NCBI RefSeq assembly: GCF_016458305.1
Contig: NZ_JAEMHL010000003.1
Location: 558,001 to 622,000 of the forward strand
Reading direction: 5' to 3'
DNA: 64,000 bases
Source: Geomonas anaerohicana
Lineage (GTDB): Bacteria > Desulfobacterota > Desulfuromonadia > Geobacterales > Geobacteraceae
Below the pieces are notes generated by a model, which worked only from the letters and a program-made list of their open reading frames with translations, was not told the origin of the DNA and made no database searches. Position 1 is the first letter of the stretch, and each line of letters opens with the position of its first letter. A program made the translations under genes and the position numbers. Below are positions 1-5,123 of the stretch, one piece after another.

Positions 1-59
1 TCTGCCCGGGCCAACTGGAGGAACGCCTCGATATGTGAGCTGTTAAACTGGCTCAGCAT
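1..59 (-). CDS. 5' end of an unidentified gene directly after nifB, cut by the window edge
   Basis: An ATG at 59-57 opens a frame that runs off the window after 19 codons (MLSQFNSSHIEAFLQLARA). It begins one base after the nifB stop codon, in a TGAGATG arrangement, so it is probably translationally coupled to nifB and belongs to the same transcript. The visible residues loosely resemble the first helix of a LysR-type regulator, but 19 residues cannot identify a family. I infer only that the nifB operon continues past the window. Confidence 0.45.
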   Translation of the reverse strand, partial: MLSQFNSSHIEAFLQLARA

Positions 60-60
60 C

Positions 61-918
61 TCATCGGGCCGTTGTCACGGCCAATTGCAGGTTCTCCCCG
101 ATCAGGCCGACAGCGTCGGCGCGGCACTGCTTGCAATGCTTGAACTGCCCGATCGTCTTCTCGTTATCGCGGCGCAACGCGTCCAGGCGGTCGGCAGAAG
201 GCGGCTCGATGTGTGCGAAATCCGCCTGCGGGATGAGCGGCATGATGTTCATCACGAACGCCCCCAACTCCTTGACCTGCTTCGAGATGAGCGGTATCTG
301 GGAGTCGTTGACTCCCGGGATGAGCACCGTGTTGATCTTGATGGTCATCCCGAGTTCTGCGGCCTGGCGGATACCTTCCAGCTGGTTGCGCACCAGGATC
401 TCCCCCGCTTCACTGCCGCTATACGTCGTACCCCGGTAGTGCACGTATGAGTAGATCTTGCCGCCGATGACCGGATCGAGGGTGTTCAAGGTGACGGTGA
501 GGCTGTGCAGCCCCAGTGCCTTGAGGATCGGCATCTTGTCCGGCAGCAGGAGGCCGTTGGTGCTCATGCACTTGATGAGTTCGGGAAATTCACGGTCCAC
601 CAGTTGGAAGGTCTCGAAGGTCTCGTCGTTAAAAAGGGGGTCACCGGGACCGGCAATGCCGATGACCTTGATGATCGGCCCGGTGACCGGACTGGCCATT
701 ACCTCCCGTACCCTGACGATCGCCTCTTCCGGTGAGAGCAGCCGGCTGGTCACGCCGGGTCGCGATTCGTTGGCACAATCGTGGCGCCTGGTGCAGTAGC
801 CGCACTTGATGTTGCACTTCGGGGCGACTGCCAGGTGCATCCTTCCGTTTTTGTGGTGGTTGCCGCCGAAGCAGGGGTGTCCCTGGATTTTCTTCATCTT
901 CTCGCACGAGGTTGCCAT
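61..918 (-). CDS. nifB: NifB, radical SAM FeMo-cofactor core synthase
   Basis: NifB fuses two [4Fe-4S] units and inserts carbide to make NifB-co (the L-cluster), the precursor of FeMo-co. The 285-residue protein carries the radical SAM motif CNIKCGYC near residue 35 and the conserved C-terminal CKQCRADAVG stretch. It is the short form: the NifX/NafY-like domain fused at the C-terminus of many proteobacterial NifBs is absent, and separate NifX-family proteins lie at 3.5-4.9 kb. The ATG at 918 has a good Shine-Dalgarno (AAGGAGG). Upstream are a sigma-54 promoter and an apparent ANTAR-type terminator leader, so the gene is not simply part of the nifH operon. Identity is secure. Confidence 0.97.
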   Translation of the reverse strand: MATSCEKMKKIQGHPCFGGNHHKNGRMHLAVAPKCNIKCGYCTRRHDCANESRPGVTSRLLSPEEAIVRVREVMASPVTGPIIKVIGIAGPGDPLFNDETFETFQLVDREFPELIKCMSTNGLLLPDKMPILKALGLHSLTVTLNTLDPVIGGKIYSYVHYRGTTYSGSEAGEILVRNQLEGIRQAAELGMTIKINTVLIPGVNDSQIPLISKQVKELGAFVMNIMPLIPQADFAHIEPPSADRLDALRRDNEKTIGQFKHCKQCRADAVGLIGENLQLAVTTAR

Positions 919-951
919 GGTATCCTCCTTGACCCGTTCAGGCTTGGCCTG

Positions 952-991
952 AAAAAGAAAATGCCCGGTCGGATCTCAATCCGCCGGGCAT
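952..991 (-). terminator. Intrinsic terminator inside the nifB leader (attenuator)
   Basis: Read on the minus strand, arms ATGCCCGG-CGGAT and ATCCG-ACCGGGCAT close a GAGA-type loop and are followed by TTTTCTTTTT. It lies about 35 nt upstream of the nifB start codon and downstream of the nifB promoter, so as drawn it would abort nifB transcription. Its 5' arm overlaps the second of two A-x-x-G-x-x loop hairpins (987-998), which makes the two structures mutually exclusive. Confidence 0.85.
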
Positions 992-1025
992 CGTTGCCGT
1001 CACTGTCAGATACATCGTTGTACCT
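987..1025 (-). promoter_or_regulatory. Tandem hairpins of an ANTAR antitermination site in the nifB leader
   Basis: Hairpin P1 (1025-1008) is AGGUAC-AACGAU-GUAUCU. Hairpin P2 (998-987) is GGC-AACGAU-GCC. Both loops are the same six bases, with A at position 1 and G at position 4, the signature recognised by ANTAR RNA-binding domains. The linker is 9 nt, and P2 shares bases with the 5' arm of the terminator at 952-991. From knowledge of the family, a phosphorylated ANTAR response regulator (GnfR in Geobacter) would stabilise P1/P2 and allow read-through into nifB. The regulator gene is not in this window. Confidence 0.8.
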
Positions 1026-1037
1026 TATCCTTGTAAG

Positions 1038-1054
1038 AGCATTTAGCGTGCCAC
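1038..1054 (-). promoter_or_regulatory. Sigma-54 promoter of nifB
   Basis: The minus strand reads TGTGGCACGCTAAATGCTC, with the invariant GG and GC separated by exactly 10 bases as RpoN requires. The predicted start near 1027 places hairpin P1 of the leader at the very 5' end of the transcript. I did not find a convincing activator site upstream. Confidence 0.8.
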
Positions 1055-1417
1055 AGGTATGGTGCGGTGCTGTCTACGGTATGACCTCGGTTTGCAGGGT
1101 GATAATGGCTTGCGTGAAGACTTTGCCTAAAAGCGCGCAGAATTGGAGGTTTAGCCAAGAGCCATGACTATAATTATTCTGTCGCGCACATGACGGCAGC
1201 ATCGCCGGAAGCGATGGCGACGCGGCCGTGTCGTTTCTGGGTTGCTCTGTCACACGTCACCTACCCTCGTCTATTTTTTGGGCAATGCCTAACGTCGCGG
1301 CAGTAGACCTTCACTCCTGCTCGGGTGTCGCAAGGCAAAAACAGGCGTACCAAGAGGCCTTGCAACAGTGATCGAGGCACCACTAAAGTACGGATTGGAT
1401 ATTGCAGCATCATCCCT
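1055..1417. other. Intergenic region between the divergent nifB promoter and draG
   Basis: No gene is seen here. A TATAAT hexamer at about 1169-1174 on the plus strand could serve draG, but no good -35 sits 17 bases upstream. A short hairpin with arms CATCGC/GCGATG near 1200-1216 lacks a T-tract. No sigma-54 site is found on the plus strand, so draG may not be under RpoN control. Confidence 0.4.
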
Positions 1418-2323
1418 ATGGCCATTTCTTCGGGACATAGAGACGTTATCAGCCGGGCCCGCGGTGCATTCCTCGGCCTTGCTGTTGGTGATGCGCTTGG
1501 GGCTCCGGTCGAGTTCATGACGCGCGGTGAAATAAAAGATAAGTACGGCGTTCTGAAGGAAATGGTAGGAGGCGGCTGGCTTCGATTGAAACCCGGGCAG
1601 GTCACTGATGATACCGAGATGTCTCTTTGTCTGGCGCGTGCAACCGTCAAGGCAGGAAGATGGGACCTGCAGGCGGCGGCTGAGCACCTCGCGGGGTGGC
1701 TCAAGTCCAAACCTGTCGATGTCGGTGACACCTGCCGGCGCGGCATCCGGAATTACATGCTGCGCGGCATGCTGGAGACACCGCCCAACGAATGGGACGG
1801 CGGCAACGGCGCAGCCATGAGGACATTACCCGTCGCCCTGTGCACCGTTGGGGACCATCTCTTACTGGAACGCCTCACCCTTGAACAGGCCCATCTTACC
1901 CACAACCATCCCTACTCCGATGCCGCCTCCATATACCTTGGACGATTGCTGCACCTAGCACTTACCGGGCGCTCCATGCTGCAACTGCGCCGCGAGGCGG
2001 ACCAACTGATCTCCATGCACCCCTCCTTTGCCTTTGATCCATACAAAGGGTTGGCCACCGGCTACGTGGTGGATACGATGCAGACGGTCTTCCACTGCTT
2101 CTTCCGGTCGCGCTCGTTCGAAGGGTGCGTCGTCGAGACCGTCAACCAGGGAGGCGACGCAGACACGACCGGTGCGATAGCAGGTGCCATTGCAGGAGCT
2201 TATTATGGTGAAGAGGGAATTCCGTCCAGATGGCGGAAGAAGGTGTCAAAGGAGTTGGTCGCCGAAATCTCAGACTTGGCCGAACAACTGTTGCGGTTGT
2301 CGCCGCTGGTGCAGAGGTTGTAG
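1418..2323 (+). CDS. draG: ADP-ribosylglycohydrolase, dinitrogenase reductase activating (DraG)
   Basis: DraG removes ADP-ribose from the modified arginine of NifH and so reactivates nitrogenase when ammonium or energy stress ends. The 301-residue protein has the family's metal-binding motifs: GLAVGDALGAPVEF near the N-terminus, DDTEMSL about residue 67, and GGDADTTGAIAGAIAG near the C-terminus, which supply the Asp residues for the binuclear metal site. I chose the ATG at 1418 because the family starts just before the RARGAFLGLA segment; no clear Shine-Dalgarno is visible, so the start is uncertain. The frame stays open 31 codons further upstream. It is convergent with draT, which argues for the nitrogenase-specific member rather than a generic ADP-ribosylglycohydrolase. 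Confidence 0.88.
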   Translation: MAISSGHRDVISRARGAFLGLAVGDALGAPVEFMTRGEIKDKYGVLKEMVGGGWLRLKPGQVTDDTEMSLCLARATVKAGRWDLQAAAEHLAGWLKSKPVDVGDTCRRGIRNYMLRGMLETPPNEWDGGNGAAMRTLPVALCTVGDHLLLERLTLEQAHLTHNHPYSDAASIYLGRLLHLALTGRSMLQLRREADQLISMHPSFAFDPYKGLATGYVVDTMQTVFHCFFRSRSFEGCVVETVNQGGDADTTGAIAGAIAGAYYGEEGIPSRWRKKVSKELVAEISDLAEQLLRLSPLVQRL

Positions 2324-2336
2324 CGCGGCGATTGAT

Positions 2337-2567
2337 GAGTTGTCGGACGGAACTATCGAGTTGTTGGACTGAACTATCAAGTTGTTGGACTGAACTATCA
2401 AGTTGTTGGAGGGAACTATCGAGTTGTTGTACGGAACTACCTAGTTGATGGACGGAACTATCGAATTGCTGGGCGGAACTATCGAATTGCTGGGAGGAAC
2501 TATCGAATTATTGGACGGAACTACCGGGTTGAAGGACGGAACTACCGAGTTGCTCGGATGGAACTGT
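2337..2567. repeat. 21-bp tandem repeat, 11 copies, between draG and draT
   Basis: Eleven consecutive 21-bp units run without gaps, with a consensus close to GAGTTGTTGGACGGAACTATC; a twelfth decayed unit follows to about 2588. Units in the middle (2358-2504) are nearly identical and the outer ones diverge. Because 21 is a multiple of three, both strands show spurious open frames with seven-residue repeats (for example WTELSSC on the plus strand), but none has a start with a Shine-Dalgarno. The array starts 14 bases after the draG stop and fills most of the draG-draT gap (2324-2657), which holds no gene. Confidence 0.95.
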
Positions 2568-2657
2568 TGACTTGTTGAGTGATTGATAACGGGTTCGCTC
2601 CAAATTGACGAGTGAGGGGCACGATGCATAGGCTATCGCTACGGAGCTTCAACTGAG

Positions 2658-3449
2658 CTAAACGGTACACATAAGCCGTTTGACGCGGTACTCTCCACCG
2701 ATTACAAGGCATTCCCCCTCACCCTTCAGGATCGAGTTGGGCAGCAATTCGCTGTAGAAGAATACCTTCGCCAGCGGAACCTGCACCTGCCACACGACAA
2801 AACCGAACTCCCAGGCACGTTCCTCGTCGGTCGTGAACGAGTTGAGGTTGTTGAGTCGAACGATATCTTCCCTTTTGGAGATCGTCTCGAGGACATCATA
2901 CTCGGACCTGTCGAAGGTGCCACGGAACAGGGTGAGGTGCTTGCGGTCGGGATATCTCTTGGCAAGCTCGTACTGGGAGTATTCGTACAGGAGGTCGAGT
3001 TGGGAATTGATTGCCGAAGTGCGTGCGCTCCCCTTGGTACGGTCCACAGCATACTGCAGGTAGTTTTCGTCGTGGATGCCGGATACGCGCATGTTGTGAA
3101 AGGTTGGCGCGAGTCCCATCCTGCTTTCCACCCAACCCTTCAGAACCGCTCCTTCCACAGAGTTGGAGTCCATCATCCATCCCCGTAGGAAGCGAAGGTA
3201 GCTGTTTTTGAGGCTCTTGCGCGCCGTCGCGGTCTCCTGCTGCCATTGGTGCAACTGGAACTTCACCGACATGTAGTCGTTGAAGACAGAGGCACGCTCC
3301 TCATGAGATGCAATGCCGTCCAGTTTGTCGAACAGGAAGCGGTTAACGGCGCGTACCCCCTGTATTTCCAGGGGCTGCGGGTTGTCGTTGAAATGGCGGG
3401 AAGCGATTACCCAGGGTGGGAGGTTGCAGTGGTTGAATGAATTCTCCAT
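2658..3449 (-). CDS. draT: NAD-dinitrogenase-reductase ADP-ribosyltransferase (DraT)
   Basis: DraT transfers ADP-ribose from NAD to one arginine of the NifH dimer and switches nitrogenase off after ammonium addition or loss of reductant. The 263-residue product matches the DraT family in its N-terminal FNHCNLPPWVIASRHFN segment, the central SRMGLAPTFHNMRV stretch, and the LTLFRGTF segment followed by a Ser/Thr pair and a Glu-rich C-terminal part as in the R-S-E transferase fold. It follows the NifX-like gene at 3523 by 73 bases on the same strand, so it is probably the last gene of the nif operon. The Shine-Dalgarno is weak. The target arginine is present in the NifH encoded here. Confidence 0.9.
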   Translation of the reverse strand: MENSFNHCNLPPWVIASRHFNDNPQPLEIQGVRAVNRFLFDKLDGIASHEERASVFNDYMSVKFQLHQWQQETATARKSLKNSYLRFLRGWMMDSNSVEGAVLKGWVESRMGLAPTFHNMRVSGIHDENYLQYAVDRTKGSARTSAINSQLDLLYEYSQYELAKRYPDRKHLTLFRGTFDRSEYDVLETISKREDIVRLNNLNSFTTDEERAWEFGFVVWQVQVPLAKVFFYSELLPNSILKGEGECLVIGGEYRVKRLMCTV

Positions 3450-3522
3450 TGAATCACCACTAAAAAGCAGATTGAGATCAAGACTGAGGTTTAGATGAAA
3501 AAGGTCCGTTCACGGGCAGCTT

Positions 3523-3852
3523 CTACAGCACCTTCGCTAGACCCCGCAGGACAGGTTCTATTTCGCCTTCCACGACGTACGGTTCTACGCCCAGGCGGTC
3601 GAGCTCCATCTTGGGAGCTTCACCTATCATCGAACAGACCACGGCGCGGCACCCCTGGAGAGCGTCGGCGGTGTCTTTGAGCGTGTGGGCGCGCAGTGGG
3701 TGGTCTGGGTCGAACCGGCAGTATTTCTCAACGGGCCGTTCCTCCAGGAAAGTGACCACATCATCCTCCACCTGGTAGATGAGAAAGCGCTCCACGTGCC
3801 CGAAGTGCTGGTTAATTTCTTTGCCATCTTTAGACGCTACTGCGAATAACAT
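3523..3852 (-). CDS. NifX/NafY-family cofactor-binding protein (second copy)
   Basis: This is a 109-residue protein of the dinitrogenase iron-molybdenum cofactor family (NifX, NafY and the NifB C-terminal domain), whose members bind or carry NifB-co and FeMo-co. The N-terminal FAVASKDGKEINQHFGHVERF stretch with its conserved QHFGH is diagnostic. The frame opens with a TTG four codons earlier, but the ATG at 3852 sits 5 bases after GGAGG and is the likely start. It lies between the ferredoxin and draT genes on one strand. Which exact member it is (NafY-like carrier or a second NifX) cannot be told from sequence. Confidence 0.85.
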   Translation of the reverse strand: MLFAVASKDGKEINQHFGHVERFLIYQVEDDVVTFLEERPVEKYCRFDPDHPLRAHTLKDTADALQGCRAVVCSMIGEAPKMELDRLGVEPYVVEGEIEPVLRGLAKVL

Positions 3853-3886
3853 AGGGACCTCCAATTTTGTCTTACCCTGAACTCCC

Positions 3887-4013
3887 CTCTCCCCCCCCGG
3901 GAGAGGGTGCCCGGAGGGCGGGTGAGGGAGTTGCCTTTAGCCATCAAGGTCGGTGGCGGCACCGCCCTCACCCCTGCCCCTCTCCCTGAGGGCGAGGGGG
4001 AACACCCCGCGCT
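3887..4013. repeat. GC-rich palindromic intergenic repeat (CCCTCTCCC/GGGAGAGGG family)
   Basis: Arms of CCCCTCTCC...GGGAGAGGG and CCCTCACCC...GGGTGAGGG flank a short core. The same kind of element recurs at about 9573-9660, 11168-11310, 44629-44756 and 57556-57643, always between genes. It resembles a REP-type element; no coding capacity is visible. Confidence 0.75.
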
Positions 4014-4032
4014 CTCGGGATCAAAGGTGGCT

Positions 4033-4296
4033 CTACGCCTCCACCGGTGCGAAGCTAAAGCACTTCTTGGAGCAGGTCCGGCCGCAGGCACCACAGCCGA
4101 TGCAGTTGCCGGGGTTGTCGACTTTCATGAACATCTTGGCCGAATCGTCCTCGTCCAGTTCCTCAAACGACAATACGTCGTGGGCGCAGACCTTGTAACA
4201 GCGGCCGCAACCGATGCAGGTTTCGTCGTCGATGGCAACGATGAATTCAGGGGTCCATTCTTTCTTGCTCTTGGTCAAACCGGTGATGTAAGCCAT
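4033..4296 (-). CDS. fdxB: Nif-specific ferredoxin (ferredoxin III type, two [4Fe-4S] clusters)
   Basis: An 87-residue ferredoxin has cysteine motifs CIGCGRCYKVC (about 27-37) and CIGCGACGRTC (about 64-74), each followed by a distal Cys, enough for two [4Fe-4S] clusters. The MAYITGLTKSKKEWTPEFI opening matches the nif-specific ferredoxin III family rather than generic 2[4Fe-4S] ferredoxins. It probably supplies electrons to nitrogenase or to cofactor assembly. Shine-Dalgarno AAGGAG lies 7 bases before the ATG. It sits between the two NifX-family genes. The symbol is by family analogy. Confidence 0.88.
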   Translation of the reverse strand: MAYITGLTKSKKEWTPEFIVAIDDETCIGCGRCYKVCAHDVLSFEELDEDDSAKMFMKVDNPGNCIGCGACGRTCSKKCFSFAPVEA

Positions 4297-4493
4297 GGTG
4301 ATTCTCCTTTTGTAAGTCAGTTATCAGCCGATAGTTAATGCATCGAATTAATGTTAAGCAGAGTCTCTCGGTCTTGTTCCCTCCTCAGGAGGGGGAGGGC
4401 CAGGGAGGGGGACGCTGTCCGCGCAACACCAAGCTTCCCCCCTCCAACCTCCCCCCTCCGGGGGAGGCTAGTACTCGCCCAGGGGTGTGGAGG

Positions 4494-4883
4494 CTAGTCC
4501 TCGTCCAGGAAAGAACTCACCTGGTCCTTGTTCATTGCCTTGCGCAGCCAGGGGGGCGGGTTTCCCCTCAACACTTCCTGCATCTTCTCGATAGATTCCT
4601 TGAGCCCCACCTCGACGTTGGTCTTCATAGGGTGGATCCGTTTGGCCACCAGTTTGGCCGCGGCCGGACCACCAATCTGCATGGTATAGACGATGGCGCA
4701 ATCGGAGAGCAGGTTGGCGCGGGCGGCGATGCGATCTTCTTCATCGCTACCGTACTCGCTCACGGTGACGGTCTGGACGTAATGCGCCTCATCCGGCCCC
4801 ACCTCCCAGATATGGAAGAACTCAGCCTGGCCAAAGTGCATGTCGATGGTCTCGCCGGTCCTGGTGGTAAAAGCGATTTTCAT
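4494..4883 (-). CDS. nifX: NifX, FeMo-cofactor precursor carrier
   Basis: This 129-residue protein of the NifX/NafY family has MKIAFTTRTGETIDMHFGQAEF at the N-terminus, including the MHFGQ element that corresponds to QHFGH in the second copy at 3523. NifX binds NifB-co and the VK-cluster and shuttles them to and from NifEN. Position supports the role: it is the next gene after nifEN on the same strand, though a 240-base gap containing a dispersed repeat separates them. The last 25 residues are a charged extension not present in the shorter paralogue. Confidence 0.88.
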   Translation of the reverse strand: MKIAFTTRTGETIDMHFGQAEFFHIWEVGPDEAHYVQTVTVSEYGSDEEDRIAARANLLSDCAIVYTMQIGGPAAAKLVAKRIHPMKTNVEVGLKESIEKMQEVLRGNPPPWLRKAMNKDQVSSFLDED

Positions 4884-4948
4884 AGCGTGGTCTCCTTAAA
4901 AGCGAGGTTAAGGTTGAGGCTAAGGTCAAGAAAGGCAGTTAATAGTTT

Positions 4949-5070
4949 GATCTCGTTCCCAAGGTCCGCCTTGGGAACGCAAAGCCTTTCAGAAGCTCCA
5001 GCTTCCCTCGGATACATACCTGGAGCTTTGCACCGTATGGGGTTCCCAGGCTGGAGTTTGGGAACCAGGA
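4949..5070 (+). repeat. Dispersed 121-bp repeat, copy A
   Basis: A 122-bp element with internal palindromes (TTCCCAAGGTCCGCCTTGGGAA, CAGCTT/AAGCTGGAG). It is almost identical, in inverted orientation, to 63854-63974 at the far end of the window, and a diverged partial copy lies at about 20224-20302. It sits between nifEN and nifX and has no coding role I can support. Confidence 0.9.
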
Positions 5071-5123
5071 AAGACAAAGTAGAAGCAGTCCCCTTAGTCT
5101 TAACCTTTGTCTTTATCTGTTTC

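Noticed and set aside
2441-2629. Seven-residue repeat peptides encoded on both strands across the 21-bp array
   Set aside because: No ribosome site and no conservation argument; the periodicity follows simply from the unit length being a multiple of three.
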